DNA from: Delphinus delphis
Taxonomy: Eukaryota > Chordata > Mammalia > Artiodactyla > Delphinidae
Direction of reading: 5' to 3'
Assembly: GCF_949987515.2 (NCBI RefSeq)
Contig: NC_082694.2
Coordinates: forward strand, 44,850,451 to 44,914,450
DNA length: 64,000 nucleotides
Positions 46,576 to 58,704 of the stretch are shown piece by piece. Each line of letters begins with the position of its first letter. Position 1 is the first letter of the stretch. Made by a program: the position numbers and the translations under genes. A model generated the notes under the pieces. That model ran no database searches. It had not been told where the DNA came from and saw only the letters and a list, made by a program, of their open reading frames with translations.

Positions 46576-49029
46576 CATTCCCAATATTCGGAAGTAACCT
46601 CTTTCCTACCCAGATCAAAGATGCCACTGGAAGGCCAGTTCTAATTTTATGAATAAAGTTGTAGGAACAAATTTTATTTTTTTTAACATGGGCAGGTTAA
46701 ACCAGGTTCTACTACTTGCAGTAGCAAAATTACCCTAACTATAAAGAAAATTACTTATTTTAAAAGATTCACTATCAGAAAATACACTGACTATGATTCG
46801 TTTTATTTTAAAACAATCTGTTTAAAAGATTACATCAGGGTGGCTTAAGAACTTACCATTATACAGTATGACCAAGAATACATTTCTTCTACAAGGAAAA
46901 GTAGAACGTAGGGGGAATAACAAGGCATCGCCCTGACCCTCTACTTTACAGAGTGAACTGCACAATGAACAGTAAAATTATAAACAGATTTATTATTTGC
47001 GTGCCTTAAAAGAAAAATTCTTAATACATGGCATAGACATTTATCCTTATGTACTATTTGTACTTGAAAATTTTAAACAAAGTACTTTATTTATTTTCTA
47101 TGCCTACATATGATACTATCTAGATTCTAAATATAAATTTGTAAGCCCTAGAATTTTTTAACACTAGCTTTATTTCGAAAATAGATCAAGAAAGTAAGGT
47201 CAGCTTTTCCAGTACTTATCTATAAGCCTCAAAATCACCTAATTTGAACCAAACAAAAACGTTTAAAAATAATTCCTATTAAAATACAAGGCTTTGTCAT
47301 ATACTTGGCAGTTAAAGGCTATCCTTGCTTTTGTTCTATTAACAGAGAAAAGCAATTAAAAGTGAAATCATTAACTCAATGCAGACCTAACACCATGGTC
47401 TTATGGCCAGCGTGGGGTTTCTGAGCTGCTATAAATCACCACGTTGGTCTTCCCTTTACTTCCAGAATAGTTTTAAATTACATTAGGGTGTAGGTCTAAT
47501 GTTACTGCTGCCAAAACGCCAGTCCTGACTTTCAGTGAGTTTGGCACTTCATGGCCTTTTATAAGGCCTGAGTGCCTGAACAACAGAGGAGCAATAGCAT
47601 GCTATCTGGAAGCAGACTTTTACTCCTAGAACAGCCCAGTGCCTAAATTCTCTGCAAATCTTACCAAGCGAAAATGCGTATCACAATTTCCTGGAATAAT
47701 GATCACATGACAGAAATATGTAAAACCACAATGAAAAGCAACACTACAGGAAACGATGAACGAGGCACACACGCTAAGCTCCATGAGGGCCAGGATCCTC
47801 GCTGTCCCGCTCATCTTTATGTCCCCAGCACCAGCACTTAAGCCACCGCAGAGGCTCAGAAACAATCGTGAAAGAAAATGGCAGGTGGCAGGGGCAGCGT
47901 CACCAACAGAGCATTCTAATGCTGAAGCACAATGCTTCTTTCTGCGTAAATAATAATGTGTCCTGGATCAGGATAAATTGTAATTGTTATGTAAGGGGCA
48001 ACAGTCTCCTCACCCAGATTCATTTAGCGAAGGATAAATTGTTATAAGAAATTTATTTTCAACCAACAAAATATGAAGGGTCATATTTGGATAGGAATGG
48101 AATAATCACAAATTTCACAATCTCATTTGGGATAAACAAACATACTTATTTTAATATGTCATATTTTGAGAATCATTCTCCTTTGGAAAATGACTTAAAT
48201 CCTAGGCTTGTCTAATAGTAGCCAAATTTCCAAAGCTCTAAATATTATTAGTTAAATTGTCTCAAAGAGCAGTTCAAACAACCCTCACTGCTTGGACTTA
48301 CACGTCAGCAGCAAGCCTTCCCCCTCTGCATGGTTGGCAAATGATTCCCAAACTATTTAGAAATCTGTAACCTTTCAAATAAACCAAATGAGTGAAGGTT
48401 GGCCTATGATACTTGAAAAGGAGAAGTGACATCAATCCCAGAAAAAACATTCAAATAATTACCATTTTAACATGATCAAATTACTAAAATTTGTTTAAAC
48501 CTATCAATTTGAAAAAAAAAAGTTGTTTTTTTTTTTAAAAAAACAGTTAACAACATATACAAGCCGAAATCCATTAGAATTCCACACATTACTTTTTAAA
48601 AACTTGACTACATAGGTGTTCGGTATGAAGCTTGGTAACAAAGGTCAGTTAGGGCAAATGTGGAGATTCACTTTGGCTCTCAATAATATTTAAACACTGC
48701 CATGCGAGAAAAATGAGCCACAGTGGTTAAAATACTGCCTATGTTTAGAATCACAGAGGAGCTCTCTGATACAGAACCATGAGCATACATTCACCATAGG
48801 TGACCAGACACAAGCACACACATCCACCACAGGGCCAGGCCATAATCCAACCCTGCCCAGCAGCCCAGCACTCCAAGCTTGGAAGAAAGGCAAAGGCTCA
48901 AGCACGGCCTTTCCAAAGCTACAGGGGCAGGGGCCTGCAATTCAAATTTGCTGGGCTCCCCCTCTACTGCTCAAATTACTTCAAAATGAAAATGAGGTCT
49001 TAGCTGGCAAAGTCCTCAATCAGGTTCAA
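46576..49029. other. AT-rich intronic DNA with few repeats
   Basis: No gene seen. An L2-like scrap lies at 47770-47880 ('aagctccatgagggccagga', 'tttatgtccccagcaccag'). A poly-A/poly-T inverted run lies at 48514-48545. The rest is AT-rich and unique. Confidence 0.5.
47770..47880 (+). repeat. L2 LINE 3' scrap
   Basis: 'taagctccatgagggccagg' and 'gtccccagcaccagcactta' match the L2 3' end. Confidence 0.6.
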
Positions 49030-49245
49030 GAGCAAAGGAACAACAACGATATACTGTGCAGCACAGGGAATTACAGCCATTATCTTGTAATAACCTAAAA
49101 TGGAGTATAATCTGCAAAAATACTGAATCACTATGCTACACACCTGAAACTAACATAATATTGTAAATTAACTATACTTGAATAAAAATAAATAATTTTT
49201 TAAATTAAAAAGAGAGAGACAGAGAGAGAGAGCGCGAGAGCAAAG
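49030..49245 (+). mobile_element. Artiodactyl/cetacean L1 3' end plus (GA)n
   Basis: 'gtgcagcacagggaattaca', 'atcttgtaataacctaaaat', 'gaatcactatgctacacacc', 'aactatacttgaataaaaat' is the 3' terminus of a cetartiodactyl L1, followed by a GA-rich microsatellite at 49210-49245. Confidence 0.8.
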
Positions 49246-49854
49246 GAAACCAGCAACCTTCCTTGTCTCCGCAACAGGGGGATATAGGCTTTAAAGAACA
49301 AGAACCAGAACACCCAGACTGCTCTGACTTTCCTTCTTTAAAAGCTCCCTCGTGATGGGATTTTGGAAACTGTATTTTTGAAGTCCTTGCCTGACCAAAA
49401 TCAAGCCTGCGTTTTCATCTCCTTGAAATATGTTATTAATAAACCAGTTTTCTACTTCCCAAAATATCTACAACGTAACACGGACTTTGTTTTTCCTTCC
49501 TCCAAACACTTTCAAAGAAGTTAGCTGTTTCTTTTGTCAGACTCAGCAAGAGTGAGAATGAACAGGACAGTGGGGCAATTTAGAGAACTGGGGGGAATCA
49601 AATTATGTTAGCATCCCATGATTCTGTAGAGAGAGAAAATCAAGGGGTGGGCACCCCAGCAGTGGCTGGATTTTTAGTGGTGTCTGAGTGAACCCTAAAG
49701 CTGTCTTTCGTGCCATTAAATGCCAATTCCAACCCAAAAAGTATCAATTAGGAAAGCTTTCTATTCTCATTAGCAGTGGAGCTGCTCTCTCTCAATAATT
49801 GGTGAGTTTTAAAGATAGGGACAACAGATAAACAAGAAACAGGTCAGCCTAAAC

Positions 49855-50110
49855 ATTACTTTCTCCAGGAAGGCTCTTCTGAAGCTCCCAGCCCAGGGCC
49901 TCCTGCTATATATACGCTCTTGTTGCAATCTTTTCTCGTGGCATGTACCGAGAGTGTTTAAAAAATGACCCGTATAATTGTTAACTGACTATCTCACTTT
50001 ATATACCATACTCTCCATGAATTATTAGGTATTTCTTTTTCAGCAATATATCCCTAGGTATAATGCCTAGCACATGGCAGGCAATAGGTAAACATTTAAT
50101 GAATAAACTT
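49855..50110 (+). repeat. L2 LINE 3' end
   Basis: 'ctttctccaggaaggctctt', 'actctccatgaattattagg' and 'gcacatggcaggcaataggt' then 'aaacatttaatgaataaa' match L2 order. Confidence 0.7.
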
Positions 50111-50734
50111 TATACTCAACAATTTTAATCTTCCAAGGGTATGGTAGGCACTTTCCCTACCAAAGCAGCTGTATCAAGAAGAAAAATTTTCCAGTTTATC
50201 CAATGGTAAGTTTGTTCAAATTAAAGCTAGAAACAGTCAAAATCAAACAAACAAAACTGAAATAAACCCCTAAATGATAATGGATTGTCTATATCTTAAT
50301 TCTTCTACTCTACTTACCACCTCAGAATTTTTGATTTCCCATAGTCACCAAAGTAAAAACTTCAAACGGCAACCTCAAATTTCTATCTAAATTACAGAGG
50401 CTGATTTCCCAAATCAAATCTTTACTGCTGGCTGAACAGCCATACTCAAAGGGTGCTGACTTGAAGATTAAAGAGTGGTGGGACAAATTCATAACCCAGG
50501 GCCCAAGCTAGTCAACACCTTCCTTACGATCTCAGAAAGCACACTGAGTACCCACGGAGGGCCCTGGACCAAGAAGAGACTAAGAATACATCAAGTCCTA
50601 CATTTAGAATTTTCAAGTACCCAAGGTTAGAAGTCGTGAAAACTGACAGCAGTGCAAAGAAAACGTGGTCAGCTCAACACAAAGCACCAGCAGAAGGCAG
50701 TGCAATTGTTAGACATGAAGTAACCACCCATGGT

Positions 50735-51150
50735 ACTGAGCAACTCGAGTGTGTCCAGAAGGGGGCAGCCAGGCTGTAAGACACCTGGGAGTCCCCGCCA
50801 GGACTTAGGACCCTCTGGGGAAAAAAGTCTTAAAGAGACACCAGACAACTATCTTTAAGTAGCTTTGGGAGCCCTCATGTCGGCACTGGCACAGACTCCT
50901 TGGCAGGCAGTGAGTAACAAATTCGTAGTAACTCAGGGTTAGAAGGAGCTTTCTGAACAACTAGAGCTGTCCAAAAATGCAGAGGGCTGACCCGAGAGCA
51001 AGCGAGTTCACCAGCACCACCAGAGGCTCACTCTGGGTGGGAAAGTATCATTTGACAGGGCAGCCACAGTAGGACAGAGCACTGGGTGCGAAGCTGGGCT
51101 TCAGGAATTCCAAGATCCCTTCCAACGAACAGGCCTCTGTGATTTGCTTA
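50735..51150 (+). repeat. L3/CR1-like LINE relic
   Basis: 'ggttagaaggagctttctga', 'acaactagagctgtccaaaa' and 'ccaagatcccttccaacgaa' are hallmarks of the CR1/L3 3' region. It is the oldest LINE family seen here. Confidence 0.6.
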
Positions 51151-51866
51151 CCCAGAAAATGTTCACCGTTCTTCTGATCAGCACACTGCAGTAATACTAC
51201 AGTACCCACAACTTGGTTCCCAAGGTATACACCACACTCTCTTCCATGGGGCTGATGATACTCCAAAAGAAGGGGTTTTTTTCTATTTTTAACTGAATAT
51301 CTATTACTTTAATTACAACCATTCTTTGTTGGGGTGTTTTCGTATTAAGAGAACATTTGCATTCTCTTTAAAACAAAAGTACTCTTCTGCAAACATTTAT
51401 AAACATTTACATTGGGTTTCACAACCCCACTGAAAAAAATGGGCAAAGAGTTTTGAAAACAGCTTTTACATTTTGATGAAAACATTAATTTTAAGTGTAC
51501 CACTGGAAATATTTATTATCAAAACAATTATTCTATTAGCTAAGTTTATACTTTTTAATATCATAAGGTAGCAAATAAAACATCTGTTTATTAAAAAACT
51601 TTTCATTGGAAAACACTGACTATGCTGATGTGACATATTTTTGAGGGCATATTACTGAGCCTGGGGTTTTGTCCTTCACAAAAAGTAGAGACATTCCTGC
51701 TATCTAAATAGATGTGAAACTGTAAAACGTTTTTTATCTAAGAAAGTCATAGAATATCAGAATATAAAACAGTTTGTGCTTCACAAGTCTTCTGTACCTC
51801 TCTTTGCTTCTTCAGTTTGGGGAGAAGGGGACCGCATTTCAAGTTTCCCTAAGAAATTTCTCTGTG

Positions 51867-52077
51867 GGGCTTCCCTGGTGGCGCAGTGGTTGAGAGTCCG
51901 CCTGCCGATGCAGGGGACACGGGTTCGTGCCCCGGTCCGGGAAGATCCCACATGCTGCGGAGCAGCTGGGCCCGTGAGCCATGGCCGCTGAGCCTGCGCG
52001 TCCGGAGCCTGTGCTCTGCAACGGGAGAGGCCACAACAGCGAGAGGCCCACGTACCACAAAAAAAAAAGAAAAAAAA
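51867..52077 (+). mobile_element. CHR SINE, copy 7
   Basis: Starts 'gggcttccctggtggcgcag'. Perfect 16-bp duplication AAGAAATTTCTCTGTG at 51851-51866 and 52078-52093, with an A-rich tail broken by one G. Confidence 0.95.
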
Positions 52078-52093
52078 AAGAAATTTCTCTGTG

Positions 52094-55000
52094 ATTCTCC
52101 TGATCAGATTTTTGCTCTAACAGAGGGGACTGGACCACATCAGTCCCACCTAGTGCACTTAAAGGTCAATGCTCACATATCCAGCATCGGTCATTTTACA
52201 GTTTAGTCCTGGCATAACTACGGGGTTACTCAGAAGATGAGTTGGTGACGAACCAAATCAAATAAACAAGGTACCACACCGGCTGCAGAATTTGTTTTAT
52301 TATGGCTATTTTAAATTCAGTTCCCAGAAGTGTCCTTATCTCGCTCACTTTCTATAGGCAGATCATGGTATCACCAAAACACGTCTGCAAAAAGTGAACT
52401 GATACATTTGGAAGCATCAAGAAAACACAGGAAAGCCGTTCTTTGTAACCACACTCAGCGATGGGATGATGAAGAGTCAGGCATTTAGCAGTTTCTCAGC
52501 CAGAAGTTGGTTGGTGTTGCCTTATAGCAATGGGCCTATGCTTTCTGTATTGATGCGCTGCTCAAAAAGAACTGATTGATCCGTTCAAAGACGAGAAAGA
52601 GAAGGCCTGTTTGTAAGACCAGTGATGAGAGCATGGATCAAAACGGTGACCTATAAGGATGGTCATTTTCATGCTTATGGAGACACTTCTTGCCTTGGAT
52701 CCTTTTAAATCCCTCAGATTCTCCAAGGGAGGGAGGAGGGAGCCAGTGTCAAAGAGATTTCTCTAAAATGCATCTTGCCCCACAATGGCCTGTAGAAGGA
52801 TGACAGGAAGCGTTTTGCTCTGACTGCAAAAGCCCTAAGCAGGTGAGCAAAGAAACCCCTCACACTGTGCCTAGTGTTCCGAGCAGAGGAAGGCAGCCGT
52901 TGGCTTACATCGTGTGCTGAAAAGCCTGGCCAAGTTCCTGCGAGATCATTCTCATATCTCCAGATGGAAAGAAATCGAGTAAACTACATCAGAATGGAGA
53001 CTCCAGTCTTGGGGGCAGGTTGAGACTGCATGACCAGGGTCCCAAAATGTCTTTTTTTCCCTTTTTCTTCTTCTTTTTTTTTAATTAATAGGCTCAGTAG
53101 AGTAAGCTCCACACAGGAAAAGGATTTTTTTTTTAAACTTAGGGATCGCTACTAGAAGACTAAGAACGTACCCAGTTGTTAAAACCCCTCTTAGTGTAAA
53201 ATCCAGAATGACTGCCGTGCCGGGAAGGACTCCAGCTACGCAGGCCGGGAGGATCAGCTCTCTTTCCTCGTGACCACAGAGGGAACCGCAGGGGTGTCAA
53301 GCGCGCTCCTCTGAGGTGAGGTGGCTGCTGTGTTACCCCAGGAGTCTGTGCAGGGCTCGTGGCTGGCTCTGAATGAGGGACAGCCCCTCCTCATCCCCAC
53401 TGCTCACGACTCACACACTCTCCGGCAACCTCCCTCTAGAAGTTCCAGAAAGTTCCTGCTAACCAGTCCAACAGGCTTTCCAAGTGAGGGATGAGGAGCC
53501 CCCTCCCCCTTGCTTTCAGTGTACATTCCAAACAGAAGAAGAAGGAAAAAAAGGCCAGCAAAGCCAGCGCTTGCCCTTGGTTTCCCATTGAGATAAATTT
53601 TTCATTAACACATCTCTGATGGACTTCAGGCTAAACCCGTTAATCTTTACATCCAGAACCGTGGGCAGGAAAAGGCAGCAGGGAGCTGTCACCCATGCAT
53701 ACACATGCAGGCCTCAAGACGCATTCTCTGAAGTGAATATTTATCTGACTTCCTCTACACGGCAGGCAGTCTCTTCCATCTCTGCTGTGCCTCTGTTGCC
53801 AGAAATAGCGATGTCAGGAGCAGCCTTCTCTGATGTAAACCAGCTCCTCCCAGAGCAGCGGGTAAGCAGGTAAAGCCAGACCACTCTGTCAGTCTGACCA
53901 TCCCGCAGGGCTCAGTTCATGCCCTCTGCCCACCGCGGCCTACATTCCTCAGGTCCTTGTTACCGGCTCCTGACAAGAGTAACAAACCTTCGCCATCAGC
54001 TTCCAGATGAGAGCAGGGGTGAGGCCTTCGGGGCCAGAAAGCAGAAAATCACCAGCTTCCCCATCACAGCCACAGTCTCCCTCTTGGGGGTGGCGATGGA
54101 GGGTCATTTCAGAGACCAGTGAGTATTTTAGATAAAGGATGAGCGAATTCTCTGATTGACATCCTGAGAAGAAAAACACGAACATTTTTCTTTTCTTCGT
54201 TTCTCCGAGTTTCACATTTGGAAACGGATGCTGTCATATTACAAGAATAAACGGCAGGTCTGGAAATGAACCAAAGCCCTTTAATCCAGTCTTGCTTTAC
54301 AATGCAAATGTTTTTCTACCAAATGCTCCAAAATATGCTAATCATCACCTGCAGCACAAATTTTCAGGGAGCTATAAACACTTACCAAAATTTCTTCCAA
54401 CTTTTCTCAAGGAAAGTGTCTGCACATAAATTGCTCCACGTCCTGGCTTCCTCTCCTCTCACAACTCCCCGGGCCCCCTGCTTTGTGATCTCCTCTCCTA
54501 AGGCTTCTTCCCCCAGGTGGGGTGCGCCACAGGTGCCCCGTGCGAGGAGAGGGGGTGAGCTGGGTTATCGCCCTCAGTCCCACTGTCCAGTGCGCAGCGA
54601 GCTGCAGCACCCACCTGCCCAAGCAGGAAGCAGCGGAAGTACAGGTAAGGAGGGCATCGTAGACCAAGCCTCGGACATAAGGAGGGCTGGAAATGACCAA
54701 TGCAGAGTGCACCCGGTCCAGCCCCTCTTTTTGGATAACACATACCTGCACCTTGCTATCCAGCTAAGTTAGCACTTAATTGGCTTAAGTTATCCCTAAT
54801 AGACAAACATAGCATTAGTAATTGTCAGTTACACCAAACACTGTGCCTAATTAATATATACTGCTCCCTAAAAGGGGAGAAGGAAGCCTCTAAGAGATGC
54901 AGGAGGGGACCAGCTGTTCAAAAGGCTCTTTGGTGATAAACGGCAAGTGGTCTGGAAGCTGCCATCTCATTTAGCTAATTACAAACCTATTTGTTTCTAG

Positions 55001-55300
55001 GGGAGAAAAAAAAAAAAAAAAAGGAGCACCTGAGGCAGTTTATCTCCCCTGTCACTGAGGAACGTAGATAGCTCTAGTGGGAAAACAGAGGGCGGTTTCT
55101 ACCTGGGTGAAAGGAGTGGGGACCTCAACGCTCCATCCTGTGCACTGGGTCCTGCTCCCTGCAGCCTCCTGGCCTGACTCCGTCCACAGGCCTCTGGGGA
55201 GAAGATCACCAGAGATCTGCACTCACAGCCTCTGACATCCCTTCCAGAAAACGATGACCCCACATTCAGCTCAGTCCCAGGGGAGGCCTTGGGACAAGTC
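52094..55300. other. Repeat-poor intronic DNA
   Basis: About 3 kb without any repeat I can recognise, unusual for this window. It includes moderately GC-rich patches (53200-53480, 54470-54720). The longest frames (168 codons at 54266-54772, 114 codons on the opposite strand) overlap and show no domain. It could hold regulatory elements or an unrecognised non-coding exon. Confidence 0.5.
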
Positions 55301-55480
55301 ACCGAGAGGCTCGGGGCCTCAGTTTCCTCGTCTGTAAAGAGAGAGGACTGGAGCGGAACAGCGGTTCCCAGCCCTGGGTACACATCACCATCATTTTTGG
55401 TGATTCTGTGATTTAATTAGGGTCAGGTGTGGGTGGGCAGCAGGATCTGTAAAAGGGTTGAGAACAACTGATCAACTAGA
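55300..55480 (+). repeat. MIR scrap plus MER5-like relic
   Basis: 'gcctcagtttcctcgtctgt' is the MIR core. It is followed by a decayed MER5-like piece from 'cagcggttcccagccctggg' to 'gggttgagaacaactgatca'. Confidence 0.55.
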
Positions 55481-55739
55481 GCCCTTTCTACCTTAAACAA
55501 AACAAAAATTTCCTAAGCCCCCAAAATCTGTGAAATCATCTGCACCCCTCCCCCTAAAGGGTGATGGATGGGAATGAAAAAAGTGAGCTCATCACCGAGT
55601 AGGGCCAACCTGGCCCTGAAAATGCTTGATGAGCACTGAGGCTGCAGCCTACCTGAAGGATCTCGAAGTTTCCAGTCAGCTCTAAAATTTGGACAACGTA
55701 CTTGGAATTTAGATTTTCTTCCCTCTGCTGCCTGAAATG

Positions 55740-56750
55740 TGAGTCTCACAATAAACTTATCTTAAAAGAAAATGTTGCGGTTGTTTTAAATACGTCTTCG
55801 GCTAACAAATGAGACTGCCTGCCATTGTTCTTTTGGTTTTTTTTTTTAAACAAAGAATGAAAAACTACTTAAGCATTCGTTCACTCCCTCACTTTCAGTT
55901 GATTATAGGCCACAGAAAAAAACATAAAACAAGTCCTAAGAAATGAACAATTAACATAACAAAAAGTGAAAAGAATTATAATACCAAGATGCCAAAAATA
56001 TTGATTACGTTTCAATTACTATTTGCACTTTCATCTGGAAAACATATCCTCCGTTGGAAAGTACCCAGTATAACAGCTGCATTGCTTTTTCAACTTTCAC
56101 AAACACTCTAAAAGTTGGCCAGAACTCTGGGCTGGCCGACATCCAGGGTTTTATTATTACGTACTATTAGTTAATAGTGAGAAATGTGGGCTAAGGAAGG
56201 GAGAAAGCGAAGTAACAACAGGGTCTTCCTAATCGTGTGCAGATGTGAAAGTTTCTGAAGCTTTATCTGCCAGAAAATGCCTCCTATATCACTTCTATTA
56301 CCTGTAGCCTTTATTAATTTAATTACGTAATTACAAATGTTATGTTTTTAGGGCATCGTTTAGAGACTTAACGTTAAACAATTTTTCATATGTCAGTGGC
56401 TGGTCCGTGCTGACATTTTAGTATTTTTCATATGTAAAGCAAACTGGTCAATCTTCTCCCCTTCTCGCTCTTTTTAGCAAGTGTGGAAAGCAAATCAACA
56501 GGCCAACAACCAGTCCCCTTCCTTCATTATATCCATTTCTTGTCAAATCAGTTACAGCTCAAAAGCCTCTCACTTTTAGTACTTCATAAACGTTGGGGCT
56601 TACATTATTTTCTTTAAATGTTCATATAAACCAAATGGAGTGGTATGGTCCAGTACAGACTTTTCAATCTCGCAAACCTCTAAAAGGCAAAAAAAAAAAT
56701 TGGAGGGACCAACATGGGTTTCTAACTTTTATTAAGTAAGGAGTAAAAAT
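55740..56750. other. AT-rich unique DNA
   Basis: No gene or recognisable repeat. The stretch 56270-56440 with 'taatttaattacgtaattac' is homeobox-motif rich and without repeat hallmarks, a candidate regulatory element only. Confidence 0.4.
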
Positions 56751-57164
56751 TAAAACAAACACGAAAAACTACAATCCGATACCTCCACTATTGTATAAAG
56801 AAGGCTCAAAGTAGGAGAAGGATCATCATCATAATCTGAGAATTGAAAGATCAATCCTTTGCAGAAGAGAACAAATGGTGATTTTACATCAAGGCGTCTG
56901 AAGTGGGCAGGGAGCGCCCCAGGACACACCTGGCCCCACAGGTGCAAAGGGAAGCGTGAGTCAGTAGCCAGACGATGAAAGCTGAAACCAGCTAGCTGAC
57001 CAGGAACAGGCACAAAGCTTCTCCAGGCTTCTGCATCTATACCTGGATATTTACCCTACTTCTGAATTACCTTCCTGTTCTAAAGTCCCATAACCACTAG
57101 GTGAGAACACTCTGCTACTCTGTTACCTATTTTATTAGGATGAGGGATAAGAACCAAGTCTCTT

Positions 57165-57245
57165 ATGCCCCACGATGTGTATCTCCAGCACAGCACTGGG
57201 CACAAAGTCAGGGCTCCATAAATATTTACTGAATAAACGACTTTT
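57165..57245 (+). repeat. L2 LINE 3' terminus
   Basis: 'cagcacagcactgggcacaa' then 'agggctccataaatatttac' and 'tgaataaacga' match the L2 terminus. Confidence 0.7.
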
Positions 57246-57354
57246 CTGATCTCCACAGTGTTGAAGGATTTTCAGAAAAATGCTTCCTGAGAGAAAATAT
57301 AACATGGATCTGGCTTTAATTTTTAGTTTTATGGATGTATGTACATTTGCATTA

Positions 57355-57570
57355 TTTAACAAACACACAGCTCTATGTGCCAGGCCTCAGAGCTTTACAA
57401 AGAGCTTTAACTCATTTCATCCTCAAAATATCCTTTTCGTGGTAGCCACTCTTATCTTTCTCATTTTATAGATGAGAAAATCGTGACACAGAGTGGTTAA
57501 GGAATTGCCTAAGGTCAGAAAGGTAAAGTTAGTGGAGTTGGCATTTGAAACCAAGTGGTCTGGTTTCTGA
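57355..57570 (+). repeat. MIR SINE
   Basis: 'tgtgccaggcctcagagctt', 'aactcatttcatcctcaaaa', 'cattttatagatgagaaaat' and 'ttgcctaaggtcagaaaggt' give a good MIR match. Confidence 0.8.
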
Positions 57571-57574
57571 GTGT

Positions 57575-57690
57575 ATCCTGCGCTGTCTAATAATGGTTGC
57601 CACGAGTCACATGAGGCTACTTAAATTCAAATGAATGAAAATTAAATAAAAATTAAATATGAGGCCTCCAATGTACTAGCCATGGGCACT
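57575..57690 (+). repeat. hAT-type relic
   Basis: 'gctgtctaataatggttgcc', 'cacgagtcacatgaggctac' and 'tactagccatgggcactcag' match the same widespread hAT-type element as 33010-33265. Confidence 0.55.
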
Positions 57691-58688
57691 CAGAAGCCAC
57701 ATACAGATCAGGACGCCAGTACTGAAAAACGAAGATGGGGAACAATTCCACCACGGCAGAAAGCCCCAGTGGAAGCACGGCAATGCTCAACTGCTGCCTC
57801 TCCATCTGGCTGTGGCTCCAGACCCTGCACTCCCATCTCCATGCTGTGCCCCCAACCTAATAAAACATAACGCAAAGGGGCTTTCCAACTGGGACTCTCT
57901 AATGCCCATTCTTTAAGCAGAAGTATAGAAAAACAAGTCAACAGCAGCTTGGTTCTCGATAAACGTCCTCAACAAGAAAGCCTGGCTTGGTTTTTTCCTT
58001 TGTTATGTTCTATTCTTCTCCTGACAGAATGTCTGCAGAAATGGTCTCTGGCTGTTAGGTCACTGGTGCACACTTGCACCTGTCCTGCTGTGAAGGGCAG
58101 AAACCCTGATTTATGGATTTTTTAAGTAGAGTTCAGCCAGAGGGTAGCCCTTCCCGAAATTCAGCTCCCAAAATATTTGCGGACATTCTTTCAAAATGCA
58201 GAAAGCACAGCACAAAAGGTTCTTTCTGTAACACGGAAACAAAGTTTTTGGTATCAATGCAGCCTTTAAATTCTCTGTCTCAGAGGAGGATTCAGGGTGA
58301 GCTGCCACTGAGGGGTGGGATGGGGGTGGGTGTTACGATTTCTGCAACTCCTAAAATAGCTACACCTTTGAGAAAAGGCAGTTGTGAAAGTTTAATTGCC
58401 TAAGAAGGGTAACACATCAAGTCATTGTTCAACATAACATCTGAATCCAAAAGAACTTGAGGGGAAATGAGACACAGGACAGCTAAACTTTGGTAGGAAA
58501 AAAAGTCAAGTCCCAGAACTGAGTGCAAGGACAATAAAGAAGTAAAGAGGAAAACTCTTTGGGTGGAGTATCAAGGGAAAAAAAACGAAAGTAGGAAGAC
58601 TGGAAAAACAAAATTAATTCATAGTTCTGCTGTGGCTGGACTTCCCAGTTGTAAAATTCTATTTCTGCGTTTGTTAAATGAAGTCAAT

Positions 58689-58704
58689 AAAAGATCTATA
58701 ACAA
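58689..58704 (+). repeat. Target-site duplication, left copy
   Basis: AAAAGATCTATAACAA, identical to 61348-61363. The site 'caat/aaaag' is compatible with L1 endonuclease preference for T-rich/A-rich junctions. Confidence 0.95.

Noticed and set aside
51867..52077. tRNA gene in the SINE heads (A and B boxes)
   Set aside because: The tRNA-derived head does not preserve a complete cloverleaf and is followed by SINE body and A tail, so it is a retroposon rather than a tRNA gene.
54266..54772. 168-codon plus-strand frame
   Set aside because: It overlaps two long frames on the other strand, has no domain and ordinary composition for GC-rich DNA. A spliced exon cannot be excluded but is not supported.
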